Part shown: one piece after another, positions 35,756-44,197 of the stretch
Layout of the letters: each line of letters starts with the position of its first letter
Position numbering within the stretch: the first letter of the stretch is position 1
Origin: Streptomyces sp. ISL-87
Lineage (GTDB): Bacteria > Actinomycetota > Actinomycetes > Streptomycetales > Streptomycetaceae
NCBI RefSeq assembly: GCF_018614095.1
Contig: NZ_JAGGOY010000030.1
Span: forward strand, 62,001 to 126,000
Reading direction: 5' to 3'
DNA: 64,000 bases
Position numbers and translations under genes: made by a program
Notes under the pieces: model-generated
The model's input: the letters and a program-made list of their open reading frames with translations, nothing else
Told to the model about the DNA's origin: nothing
The model's database searches: none

Positions 35756-35871
35756 TGCGCGTCACGTTGCTCTGAAGCGGTGGGACCCCGATCCTTTATC
35801 CGCGCTTCCGGCTATCCGGGCTAGTGTGCGACCACACATCTGCAAGGGCGCAAGGTGCGAGGGGGCGCGAG

Positions 35872-36633
35872 ATGAGCGGTGTCGTGATCCACGTGGCTGC
35901 GGCCGGCGGGGGTGCCGCGGTCACGTTGGAGCTTGGCCCGGGGGCCGTGGCCCGGTTCGGACGGGGTGCACCCGATCACCCGGTCGAACTCTTACTCGGG
36001 GACCGGTCCGTGCCTCGGCTGGCGGGTGAGATCCGGGCGTGCGACGACCACTGGCAGTTGAGCAATTTCAGCAGCACACAGAGCTACGTCGTGGAGAACC
36101 CGGAGGGCGCGGGCGAGTACTTCCGCGTGGCGCCGCGCCGGATCGGCGCGCCGGTGCCCTTCGAGTTCGCGCGCGTGGTACTGCCCTCGCAGGGCGCCCC
36201 GCAGAGCTTCCAGGTCTTCGCACCGGCCCACATGTACTACGACGCGATGCCGCTGCCGGCGACCCCGGCGACCGCCACCCTCATGGCCTTCCCGCTGGAC
36301 GAGTCGTCCACGTACTTCCAGGTCCTCGTGGCCCTGTGCGAACCACGATTACGCGACGTGTCGGTGTCCGCCGTCCCCACCACCCGTCAGGTGGGCGAGC
36401 GATTACGCGCCCGCCCCGGGTTGCAGGAGATCACGGAGGCAGGGGTCAACTTCCACATCGACTACCTTGCCCGGAACAAGTTACGGGTGCGCCAACCGGC
36501 CGCGGACGGACAGCGGATGGACGGCAAACGCGAAGCCGTCGTCTCCCTCGCCCTGCGGTTCGGGCTCGTCCGGGAAGAACATCTCAGCCTCCTGCCGCCG
36601 CGCCCCACCGCGATCTCCGTGGTCGCGTCATGA
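35872..36633 (+). CDS. FHA-like domain protein with four TTA codons
   Basis: The 253-residue protein starts at an ATG after GAGGGGG. Residues ~20-90 (VARFGRGAPDHPVELLLGDRS, then VPRLAGEIRACDDHWQLSNFSS) fit an FHA fold: a GRG-type loop, the S.PRL.GEI variant of the S..H motif, and an N.S loop. The C-terminal half (residues ~140-240) looks like a helical winged-helix-type module. Its stop overlaps the kinase start (ATGA), so it is a natural phospho-partner of that kinase. Four in-frame TTA codons (35992, 36349, 36403, 36481) are exceptional and imply dependence on the rare leucyl-tRNA BldA. Confidence 0.78.
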   Translation: MSGVVIHVAAAGGGAAVTLELGPGAVARFGRGAPDHPVELLLGDRSVPRLAGEIRACDDHWQLSNFSSTQSYVVENPEGAGEYFRVAPRRIGAPVPFEFARVVLPSQGAPQSFQVFAPAHMYYDAMPLPATPATATLMAFPLDESSTYFQVLVALCEPRLRDVSVSAVPTTRQVGERLRARPGLQEITEAGVNFHIDYLARNKLRVRQPAADGQRMDGKREAVVSLALRFGLVREEHLSLLPPRPTAISVVAS

Positions 36634-38015
36634 CGGGCTCCGCGGATCACCACGACGGCGCGACGGCAGTCCCTCCCGGATACCGGGTCGGCGACTGGGA
36701 GATCACGGGCTTCCTTGCCGCGGGCAGCTGGGGCAGTGTGCACCTCGCCCGGCGTCTCGGCCCGGTACCCGACGGCGAACCGGCCGAAGCCGCCGTCAAG
36801 TTCCTGTCCACGGCAGGCCTCGCCCCCCGGCAGGCACGAGCACTGGCCGAGACGGCGGATCGCGAGGTGACCTTCAGCCGTATGACCGAGCACCCGTATC
36901 TGATCCGGGTCCTCGACACCGCCGTCATCTCCGATCCCGACTCACCCGCGCTGGACGGGGCAGTCGCCCTCGTGATGGAACGCGCATCCCGCAGCCTGCT
37001 CGACGAACTGTCCACCCCCGCCGAGGGGAACGCCGCGGAGGCGCTGCCGCGCGACGCCGGTGCGCTCCTGATCCAGATCGCCGAGGCACTCGCCTACCTG
37101 CACGAGTCCGGCTGGGTCCACGGCGACCTGAAACCGGGCAACGTCCTGCTCATGGCCGACGGCACCGGCCGCCTCGCGGACTTCGGCCTGGCAGCTCAGA
37201 TCGAAGGCACGCACGGCTACGCGCCACCGCTCGGCTCGCCCGACTACCTTCCGCCCGAGCGCCGCAGCGAGCAGCTCAGCGAACGGGGAGTCGTCACCCG
37301 CCCGGCCACCGACATCTGGGCGTTCGGCATCACCGCCCACCAGGTGCTCACCGGAGGGGCCTTCCCCTTCCCCGGCGCCACACCGGCCGCACGCGCCGCG
37401 GCCGCCCAGGAGTACGCGGAGGGCAGGACCCGGCTGCGCCTGGGCCCGGAGATCCTCCCGGCCTGGCGCTCGGTCCTCACCTCGTGCCTGGAGGTCGACC
37501 CCGTCGTCCGATCCGGACACACCATGGAGTCGCTGCTGCCCCGGATCCGCGCCGCCGTGCGGGAGACCGCCCCGCGCAACCGGCGTCGCGGCAGGTGGCT
37601 CCTGGCCGCCGGTGCGCTGGTCTCGGCGGCCTCGGGGGTGGCCGTGTGGTCCGGGCTCCTCGGCGGCGGCCAGGCCCAGGCCGCCACGGTGCGGATCCAT
37701 GTGTTCAACATCGACGGCAACTGCAAGGACCAGACCGAGCGTCTGCGCGCGTGCAGCCTGGGCCTGGCCCGGGACCCGCACCTCAAGTACGACGCGAACA
37801 ACGTGGTCTCGCACCGGGTCTGGCACGGTGACGTGCTCAAGACCGACTGCGTCGTGAACGACGGCGACCGGGTGGAGGACGAAAAGGGCATCGGGACCCC
37901 GCGCTGGTACAGCATCCGCTTCGACGATCCCGCCGAGGGCCGGGCCTGGCTCCCGTCGGTCCGCACCCACGACGATCCGAAGGTACCCGTCTGCGAGGAC
38001 ACCACCGGAGCCTGA
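36630..38015 (+). CDS. Transmembrane Ser/Thr protein kinase
   Basis: The 461-residue kinase overlaps the FHA gene by four bases. The kinase domain spans residues ~22-315: glycine loop FLAAGSWGSVHLA, ATP lysine K57 (EAAVKF), catalytic loop VHGDLKPGNVLL (HGD in place of HRD), DFG in LADFGLAAQ, activation-segment end SPDYLPPER and DIWAFG. One membrane helix (LLAAGALVSAASGVAVWSGLL) precedes a ~105-residue outside domain with five cysteines and the segment HVFNIDGNCKDQTERLRAC, probably a sensor or binding domain. It likely phosphorylates the coupled FHA protein. A clear hairpin terminator follows. Confidence 0.9.
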   Translation: MTGSADHHDGATAVPPGYRVGDWEITGFLAAGSWGSVHLARRLGPVPDGEPAEAAVKFLSTAGLAPRQARALAETADREVTFSRMTEHPYLIRVLDTAVISDPDSPALDGAVALVMERASRSLLDELSTPAEGNAAEALPRDAGALLIQIAEALAYLHESGWVHGDLKPGNVLLMADGTGRLADFGLAAQIEGTHGYAPPLGSPDYLPPERRSEQLSERGVVTRPATDIWAFGITAHQVLTGGAFPFPGATPAARAAAAQEYAEGRTRLRLGPEILPAWRSVLTSCLEVDPVVRSGHTMESLLPRIRAAVRETAPRNRRRGRWLLAAGALVSAASGVAVWSGLLGGGQAQAATVRIHVFNIDGNCKDQTERLRACSLGLARDPHLKYDANNVVSHRVWHGDVLKTDCVVNDGDRVEDEKGIGTPRWYSIRFDDPAEGRAWLPSVRTHDDPKVPVCEDTTGA

Positions 38016-38041
38016 GCCTGACGTCATCCCGAATCCCGACA

Positions 38042-38074
38042 GATCCCGTCCGATCGATCAGATCGGGCGGGATC
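38042..38074 (+). terminator. Hairpin terminator after FHA/kinase operon
   Basis: Arms GATCCCGTCCGATC (38042-38055) and GATCGGGCGGGATC (38061-38074) pair over 14 bases with one G-T pair and a 5-base loop, followed by TTGTCGTTTTCTGG. It lies 27 bases after the kinase stop. Confidence 0.85.
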
Positions 38075-38135
38075 TTGTCGTTTTCTGGCGCGAGGGTGGA
38101 CCAATATGACTGGGAATGAGCCATCCTCCGAAACG

Positions 38136-38172
38136 GGGGCGCCGGCCCGCGCAGGGTGCGGGCCGGCGCCCC
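38136..38172. terminator. Perfect 15-bp GC hairpin
   Basis: GGGGCGCCGGCCCGC (38136-38150) and GCGGGCCGGCGCCCC (38158-38172) are exact inverse complements with a 7-base loop. It sits between the kinase terminator and the decayed cupin/NOS region and may be the terminator of a gene now lost. Confidence 0.6.
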
Positions 38173-38235
38173 GGGGGAGGCTGGCCTGGTGCGCCCTGCC
38201 GCCGCCCTGTGTGTTCCGCCGATACCGGGGCGGAG

Positions 38236-38370
38236 ATGAACGGGGCGGCATCGGTCATCGAACACCTCGGCCGGAGCGGATCCGGCTCGCCGCTGCACGT
38301 TCACCACAACGACGACGAATGGTGGTACGTCCTCGACGGGGAGATGACCTTCTGGGTGGCCGGCGGGTCG
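38236..38370 (+). pseudogene. Cupin-domain gene fragment
   Basis: From an ATG in CGGAGATGAAC the frame reads NGAASVIEHLGRSGSGSP, then LHVHHNDDEWWYVLDGEMTF, the metal-binding histidine strand of a small cupin. After about 45 residues cupin character ends at FWVAG and this frame continues as a shadow of a different gene. N- and C-terminal parts of a normal ~120-residue cupin are missing. It is fused to a nitric oxide synthase fragment in another frame. Confidence 0.65.
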
Positions 38371-38816
38371 GCGGCATCGACTACCCCCTCGCCCCGTTCA
38401 ACGGCTGGTACATGGGCACCGAGATCGGCGCCCGCAACCTGGTCGACGAAGGCCGCTACAACCTGCTGCCCGCCGTCGCCGCGTGCCTCGGCCTGGACAC
38501 CACCAATGAGAGCACGCTGTGGCGCGACCGCGCGCTGGTCGAGCTCAACGTCGCCATCCTGCACTCCTTCCAGGCCGCGGGCGCCCGGATCAGCGACCAC
38601 CACACCGAGTCCCGCCGCTTCCTCACGCACCTGGCCAAGGAGGAACGCCAGGGCCGCACCGTACCCGCGGACTGGAGCTGGATCGTCCCCCCGGTGTCGG
38701 GTGGCATCACCCCTGTCTTCCACCGCTACTACGACGACGCCGACCAGCGCCCCAACTTCTACCTCGACGGCCGCGACGGAGTATCGGACCGGGGCGGATG
38801 CCCCCATCAGCAGTGA
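38367..38816 (+). pseudogene. C-terminal fragment of bacterial nitric oxide synthase
   Basis: The frame reads GGIDYPLAPFNGWYMGTEIG, then RYNLLPAVAACLGL, LWRDRALVELNVAILHSF, SDHHTESRRFL, WSWIVPPVSGG and PVFHRYYDDADQRPNFYL. This is the substrate and pterin half of the NOS oxygenase domain, including the arginine-binding glutamate in WYMGTEIG. The first ~200 residues, with the haem cysteine, are absent, and the sequence begins abruptly after a cupin fragment in a different frame. The pieces kept are well conserved, so the deletion looks recent. It cannot make NO. Confidence 0.82.
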
Positions 38817-38835
38817 CGCCGACGTACCGGCGCCG

Positions 38836-39174
38836 CTACTGCGGCAGGCCGAGCACCAGGAGGATCACGGTCAGCGGCGGGAGCAGCGCGCACCACCCCA
38901 CCGCCCGGCGCGCGGTGGCGAAGCGGCGACGACCCGGAATGAGCCAGGACGCCAGGAGCAGTGCGGGTGTGGCGGTGAAGGTCGCGAACAGGGCGCCGCT
39001 GACGACTCCGAGGGTCTGATCCAGGGCGAGGGAGCAGTTGTCGGGCCCGCAGCTGTCCGTGGCCATCGGAGCGAGTCCGCCGAACAGGAGCGCCACCGGT
39101 ACGAGGATCACGGCGAGCACCGTGACCCACACGGGTGCCGCCGAGGAGTTTTCGTCAGGGTTCAGGTCGTTCAT
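38836..39174 (-). CDS. Small membrane protein, unknown function
   Basis: The 112-residue protein has three predicted membrane helices (VWVTVLAVILVPVALLFGGL, VVSGALFATFTATPALLLAS, AVGWCALLPPLTVILLVLGL) with a cysteine pair in the first external loop (DSCGPDNCSL) and a basic loop (GRRRFATARR). No family was recognised. There is no strong ribosome site before the ATG. It ends 19 bases from the end of the NOS fragment, convergent with it. Confidence 0.62.
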   Translation of the reverse strand: MNDLNPDENSSAAPVWVTVLAVILVPVALLFGGLAPMATDSCGPDNCSLALDQTLGVVSGALFATFTATPALLLASWLIPGRRRFATARRAVGWCALLPPLTVILLVLGLPQ

Positions 39175-39268
39175 GAGGCCAGTGAACCGCCTGGCCGGGC
39201 CGGAACACCTCGGGCCGCGTACTCAGGCGGCGGTGGTGGTCGTACTCATGTTTCCCCCCGGGCATCGG

Positions 39269-40216
39269 TCAGCGGGTCGGGGGAGGGGTGTGGACGCGGA
39301 TGCGGAGCTGCTCGGTGAGAGCGTCTCCGAGGGCGGGGTCCGCGGGACCGCTGTGGTCGATGCCGAGCTGGGCCGCCAGGTCGGTGGTGTGGAGGAGGGC
39401 GGCGGCCTCCAGGAGCCGGGCGTAGGCGTCGGCGGCGCCGCGGACGCGCCGGCGAGCGGTCAGGGCGAGCACGGCGGCGAGCGGGGCGGCGGGCCACCAC
39501 CACGCGGTCAGCGGGGCGTACAACAAGGCCCAGCCACCCAGGGTGGTGGCGCGGGTCAGGGCCTGTTCGGCGGCGGTGATCTCGGTGCGGGTGTCCTCGG
39601 GCAGGGTGAGCCACAGGTGGGGCCACAGGACGGCGAGGTCCAGGTGGTGATCGCGCTCCAGGCGGACGGCGACGGCGTGGATGCGGTCGCCGCTCCAGGT
39701 GGGCCGGTCCGGCGCCTCGGCTGAGATACGCAGCATCGCGTGGTGCGCGGCCCGGCGTGGAGCGGGGTCGGCCCGGCGCTGGTCGAGGGCGAAGGCGCGG
39801 GCGTCGGCGTCGAGTTGTTGCCCGTAGCGGTGCGCGGCGGCGGTCCATCGGGCGTGGCGGCGGTTGACGCGGGTGTGCGCCCAGAACCGCAGCGGGCGCG
39901 GCCAGGTGCGCCAGTCGGCCGCCAGCGCGGTGTGCTGGACCAGCGTAGCGAGGCCCTGCGCAGCCAGGCCGGCCGTCGCCGCGACGGCGAGGACCACGCC
40001 GAGCAGGACGGCCTGTCCGCCGAGGGTGGTTGCCGCGGGCGTCTGCGCCCAGTGGGTGATCCGGTCGGTGAGGCGGGCGTGGTCCAGGGCGTGAGCCTGC
40101 CCGAGGGTCTTGGCGGCTGTGGCGATCGCCAGGAAGAGCGCCCCGGGCAGGACCAGCAGCGTCAGCCAGCGCTCGGCGAGTTTCTGCCCCAGGACGCCGA
40201 GGAACCCGTCCACCAC
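39269..40216 (-). CDS. Membrane protein coupled to the CHAT locus
   Basis: The 315-residue protein starts at a GTG overlapping the previous stop by one base (TAGTG). Two membrane helices lie near the N-terminus (LTLLVLPGALFLAIATAA and AVLLGVVLAVAATAGLAAQG) and a hairpin of two in the C-terminal half (GGWALLYAPLTAWWWPAAPLAAVLALTA); the region between is cytosolic, basic and rich in Trp, Arg and His. No family was recognised. Its coupling to the 40216 gene and divergence from the TPR-CHAT protease make it a candidate effector or membrane target of that protease, which is inference. Confidence 0.65.
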   Translation of the reverse strand: MVDGFLGVLGQKLAERWLTLLVLPGALFLAIATAAKTLGQAHALDHARLTDRITHWAQTPAATTLGGQAVLLGVVLAVAATAGLAAQGLATLVQHTALAADWRTWPRPLRFWAHTRVNRRHARWTAAAHRYGQQLDADARAFALDQRRADPAPRRAAHHAMLRISAEAPDRPTWSGDRIHAVAVRLERDHHLDLAVLWPHLWLTLPEDTRTEITAAEQALTRATTLGGWALLYAPLTAWWWPAAPLAAVLALTARRRVRGAADAYARLLEAAALLHTTDLAAQLGIDHSGPADPALGDALTEQLRIRVHTPPPTR

Positions 40217-40611
40217 TACAGCCGCTCCCGGCGCAGCGCCCGGCCGCTGATGCGGCAGGGGCGCGCGCCGGGGCCGTCGGGCCAGCTGTAGCGCGAGCAC
40301 TGGCCCGTCGGGCACAGCAACACCCAGGCCTCGGGCGCGGCCGAGTCGATCCCGATCGGACTCAAGCCCCGCACCCGGCCCTGGATTCCCGCCGCGTCGC
40401 CCGCGGCCAGCAGCGCCTCGTGCAGCGCGGCCAGTGGCGCGGTCAGATCCACTCGGTCGAGCAGCGCCGCCATCAGGCGATCGAGGGGCGCCGCGCCGCC
40501 CCCGGCGCCGTGTGCCGCCTCCAGGTTCGCGCGGATGCGTTCCACCTGGTCGCACACGTACGCCAGTTCCTCGCGCTGCTCGGCGCTGCGGCCGTCGTGC
40601 AGGTCGGTCAC
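40216..40611 (-). CDS. Small protein coupled to membrane gene, CHAT-associated
   Basis: The 131-residue soluble protein starts at a GTG six bases after GGGGAGG. The N-terminal half is helical (SAEQREELAYVCDQVERIRA, LDRLMAALLDRVDLTAPLAA) and the C-terminal half has VLLCPTGQCSRYSWPDGPGA, a cysteine-bearing strand region. No known family was recognised. It is translationally coupled to the downstream membrane gene and divergent by 132 bases from the TPR-CHAT gene, so it is probably an adaptor or regulator of that system. Confidence 0.62.
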   Translation of the reverse strand: MTDLHDGRSAEQREELAYVCDQVERIRANLEAAHGAGGGAAPLDRLMAALLDRVDLTAPLAALHEALLAAGDAAGIQGRVRGLSPIGIDSAAPEAWVLLCPTGQCSRYSWPDGPGARPCRISGRALRRERL

Positions 40612-40743
40612 TCCATGCCTCCCCGTTCGTCGCCGAGCCCCTCGGCGCGCTGCTGTGCGGCTACCGTGTCCGAATTTGACCGGCTCGGCCAACTTGCCGT
40701 CTATCTTTCACAGTTGATGATGTCGCAGTGAGGGGTGGGGCGC

Positions 40744-43700
40744 ATGCGAAAGCGTGAAGAGCTGCTGGCAGCGGTGCGGGCGCGGGTGGAGCGGGTGGCC
40801 GCCACGGGAGACCCGTCCGCCGTGCTGGAGCCGACCGCGCTCGACGAGGCACGCCGCCTGGAGGAAGACATCGCCCACGACACGGGCGTACCGGATCAGG
40901 AAGCCCAGCGTGCCCTGGGCTGGCTCCACTACCGCCGTGCTCAGGCGCTCGGACCAGGGCAGGGCGAACAGGACCGGGAGGCCGCGGTCCGCTTCTTCGG
41001 GTGGTCCTTCGTTGTGGGAGTGGACAGCCTGCCTCAGCCGCTGCTCACTGCCCTCGCCGCACAGGCGGCCTATGCCGCGGAGGGCCTGCTCGATCTCGCA
41101 TTGCGCGCCAAGGATCCCGCACTTCTGACATCGGCCGTGACATTGCTCGGACGTATCGTGCGCAACCTCCCCGACGGCCACCCCGACCGCGCCAGATGCG
41201 AGTCCAACCTCGGTTCCGCCCTTTGCGAGAGGTTCGAGCGGACGGGGGAGCTGGCGGATCTGAACGAGGCGGTGGAGCTGAGTCGTGCCGCCGTCCGGGC
41301 GACCGCCGACGACCACCCCGAGCGTGCGGGCCGCCTGACCAACCTGGGCACCGCCCTGCGCGCGCGGTTCAACCGCATCGGTGACCTCAGGGACTTGGAC
41401 GAGGCGGTGGAGGCGAACCGAGACGCCGTGCAGTCCGCGCCGCCCGACTACCCCGACCGTGGGCGCGTCCTGTCCAACCTCGGCGTCGCCCTGTGGGCGC
41501 GGTACGAGCGGATGGGGGACCCGGCGGACCTGAACGAGGCGGTGGAGCTGGGTCGTGCCGCCGTCCGGGCGACCGCCCACGACCACCCCGAGCGGGCGGG
41601 CCGCGTGTCCAACCTCGGTATCGCCTTGTGGGCGCGGTACCAGCGCACGGGGGAGCTGGCGGATCTGGATGAGGCGGTGGAGCTGGGTCGTGCCGCCGTC
41701 CGGGCGACCCCACCCGACCACCCCAACCTCGCCATCCGCCTGACCAACCTCGGCAACGCCTTGGAGGCCCGGTTCGAACATGTCGGGGAGTCGGGGGACC
41801 TGGACGACGCGGTGGAGACGCGGCGCGCCGCCGTCCGCGCCGCGCCCCGCCACCACCCCATCCGGGCGGGCCTCCTCTCCAACCTCGGTATCGCCTTGAA
41901 GGTGCGGTTCGAGCGGATGGGGGAGTCCGCGGATCTGGATGAGGCGGTGGAAGCGGGCCGTACCGCGGTCCGGGCGACCCCACACGACCACCCGGCCCTC
42001 GCCATGCGGATGTCGAGCCTCGGCAACGCCCTGCGCGCGCGGTTCGAGCACGCGGGAGACCTCAAGGATCTCGACGAGGCGGTGCAGGTGAGCCGAGGTG
42101 CCGTCGAGGCCACCCCGCACGACCACCCCAACTACGCCAAGTGCCTGTCCAACCTCGGGATCGCCCTGCGTGCGCGGTTCGAGCGCACGGGGGACCTCAA
42201 GGATCTGGATGAGGCGGTGGAGATCGGTCGCGCGACCGTCGGGATCTCCCCGGACGACCACCCCGACCACGCGACACACCTGAACAGGCTCGCCAACGCC
42301 CTGCGGGTGCGGTCCGAGCGAACTGGCGGACCGGCCGACCGGGAAGAGGCGGTGTCCCTCTGGGAGCGGGCGGTCGAGGTGGAGACGGGCCCGCCGTCGA
42401 TGCGGCTCCATGCGGCGCGTGCGGCGGCGATGCTGGCTGCCGACTCGGAGCCCGGCCGGGCGGCCGGGCTCCTGGAGCGGGCCGTGCTGATGCTGCCTAC
42501 GATCGCACCACGTCGACTGCGGCGCGGTGACCAGCAGCACGCCCTCGACAGCCGCAAAACCGCGGGTCTCACCGCCGACGCGGCCGCCCTGGCCCTGGCG
42601 GACACGAGCGGCACCTCGGGGGAACGGGCCGCCCGGGCACTGCGCCTGCTGGAGGCCGGACGCGCCGTACTCCTGTCCCAAGCGCTGGACAGCCGAAGTG
42701 ACCTGACCGACCTGCGCGACCAGTACCCCCACCTGGCCGCACATTTCTCCGAGCTGCGCGAGCTGTTGGACCAGGACCCCGCCACGGCGGCCACCGCGAC
42801 CGGTGCGGACCGGCGAGGGAGGACGGGACGTGAGCGCCACCAGCTGGTGGCGGAACTGGACGAATTGCTGGGGCGCATTCGAACCTGCGAAGGGTTCGCC
42901 GCCTTCGGCCTGCCCCCCACCCTCGACGACCTCCTGGCCGAAGCCGCGCACGGCCCCGTGGTGACGTTCAACATCAGCCAATACCGCAGCGACGCGCTCC
43001 TGCTCACCCGCGATGGCGTCACCTCATGCCCGCTGCCCGGACTCAGTCTGGACACCGTCCTCGACCGGGTCACCGCCTTCCGCGGGGCACTGGCCGAGGC
43101 GGCAGCGCCCGACGGCGACCGGGTGACGGCGCAGCGGGCGCTGCGTCAGATCCTGGAATGGCTCTGGGAGACGGCGGCCGAGCCGGCCCTCACCGCCCTG
43201 GCTGCCTCGAGCGAAGTGAGTACTCCCTCCCAGAACGGGGAAGCGCTGCCACGCGTGTGGTGGGCACCGGGCGGGCTCCTCGGGCTGCTGCCCCTGCATG
43301 CCGCCGGCCACCACACCGACCCCCAGGACGGCCCTGGCCGCCGTACCGTTCTGGACCGGGTGATCTCCTCCTACACCCCCACCATCCGCGCCCTGCGCCA
43401 CGCGCGTCGGCGCCGTTCCCGGCCCGCCGACCAGCTGCCCGCCGACCAGCCGCGGTCCCTGGTCGTCGCCATGCCGACCACCCCCGGCCATACCCCGCTG
43501 CCCTACGTCGCGGAGGAAGCCCGCCGGATCCGGGAGCTCCTGCCCCGCCCGGTGCAGCTCACCGAACCCGCCCCGGCACCCGACGGCACCGCTCTCCCTC
43601 CCAGCGCCGACACCCCGACCGCCACCGCCCAAACCGCCGACTTCCCGACCGCCGACTTCCCGACCGCCGCGACCGTCCTCGCCCGCCTCCCCGAGTGCGC

Positions 43701-44139
43701 GATCGCCCACTTCGCCTGTCACGGCGCGAGCGACGGGACCGACCCGTCTCGGAGCATGCTCCTCCTTCACGACCACGCCACCACACCGCTGACCGTCTCC
43801 GCGCTGGCCCAGGTCAATCTCGAGCGCGCCCGGCTCGCCTATCTCTCCGCCTGTGACACCGCGAGCCTCAGATCGGGCCCGATCGACGAGGCCATCCACC
43901 TCACCAGCGCTTTCCAGCTCGCCGGCTTCCCCCACGTCGTCGGAACGCTGTGGCCGATCGACGACCGCCTGGCCGTCGAGGTCGCCGAGTCCTTCTACAC
44001 GCACCTGACCACCGGCCCGGCCGGAACGCTCGACCCGGATCAGGCCGCCACGGCCTTGCACCACACCATTCGAGCGGTGCGTGACCGCTACCCGGCGACC
44101 CCCTCGCTCTGGGCGGCCTACCTCCATGCCGGCGCGTGA
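40744..44139 (+). CDS. TPR-CHAT caspase-like protease
   Basis: The 1131-residue protein starts at an ATG after AGGGGTGGGG. An N-terminal helical region (1-150) is followed by eight near-identical 45-residue TPR-like repeats and one degenerate copy (residues ~152-545; unit SNLGIALRARFERTGDLKDL with a following DEAVEL), a spacer, and a C-terminal CHAT domain (residues ~720-1131). The catalytic dyad is readable: His in IAHFACHGASD (~993) and Cys in LAYLSACDTA (~1037). CHAT proteases act in gasdermin cell-death and type III-E CRISPR systems; here no CRISPR or gasdermin gene is present. The 135-base repeat period spans about 41200-42390. Confidence 0.93.
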   Translation: MRKREELLAAVRARVERVAATGDPSAVLEPTALDEARRLEEDIAHDTGVPDQEAQRALGWLHYRRAQALGPGQGEQDREAAVRFFGWSFVVGVDSLPQPLLTALAAQAAYAAEGLLDLALRAKDPALLTSAVTLLGRIVRNLPDGHPDRARCESNLGSALCERFERTGELADLNEAVELSRAAVRATADDHPERAGRLTNLGTALRARFNRIGDLRDLDEAVEANRDAVQSAPPDYPDRGRVLSNLGVALWARYERMGDPADLNEAVELGRAAVRATAHDHPERAGRVSNLGIALWARYQRTGELADLDEAVELGRAAVRATPPDHPNLAIRLTNLGNALEARFEHVGESGDLDDAVETRRAAVRAAPRHHPIRAGLLSNLGIALKVRFERMGESADLDEAVEAGRTAVRATPHDHPALAMRMSSLGNALRARFEHAGDLKDLDEAVQVSRGAVEATPHDHPNYAKCLSNLGIALRARFERTGDLKDLDEAVEIGRATVGISPDDHPDHATHLNRLANALRVRSERTGGPADREEAVSLWERAVEVETGPPSMRLHAARAAAMLAADSEPGRAAGLLERAVLMLPTIAPRRLRRGDQQHALDSRKTAGLTADAAALALADTSGTSGERAARALRLLEAGRAVLLSQALDSRSDLTDLRDQYPHLAAHFSELRELLDQDPATAATATGADRRGRTGRERHQLVAELDELLGRIRTCEGFAAFGLPPTLDDLLAEAAHGPVVTFNISQYRSDALLLTRDGVTSCPLPGLSLDTVLDRVTAFRGALAEAAAPDGDRVTAQRALRQILEWLWETAAEPALTALAASSEVSTPSQNGEALPRVWWAPGGLLGLLPLHAAGHHTDPQDGPGRRTVLDRVISSYTPTIRALRHARRRRSRPADQLPADQPRSLVVAMPTTPGHTPLPYVAEEARRIRELLPRPVQLTEPAPAPDGTALPPSADTPTATAQTADFPTADFPTAATVLARLPECAIAHFACHGASDGTDPSRSMLLLHDHATTPLTVSALAQVNLERARLAYLSACDTASLRSGPIDEAIHLTSAFQLAGFPHVVGTLWPIDDRLAVEVAESFYTHLTTGPAGTLDPDQAATALHHTIRAVRDRYPATPSLWAAYLHAGA

Positions 44140-44141
44140 AC

Positions 44142-44173
44142 AAAAAGGGGCAAGCGCGCCAGAACGGCGCGCT
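44142..44173 (-). terminator. Intrinsic terminator directly below the TPP riboswitch
   Basis: On the minus strand AGCGCGCC (44173-44166) and GGCGCGCT (44160-44153) form a stem with a 5-base loop, followed by TGCCCC and then TTTTT (44146-44142). The T run gives it minus-strand polarity. It begins about 25 bases after the riboswitch, so it could be the expression platform or simply end the transcript. The CHAT stop codon is only three bases beyond. Confidence 0.75.
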
Positions 44174-44197
44174 CGCACACAAACGACCTATGAAACG

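Noticed and set aside
41200..42390. Regularly spaced DNA repeats that could suggest a CRISPR array
   Set aside because: The 135-bp period is exactly 45 codons in frame, with conserved TPR-like residues and no unique spacers.
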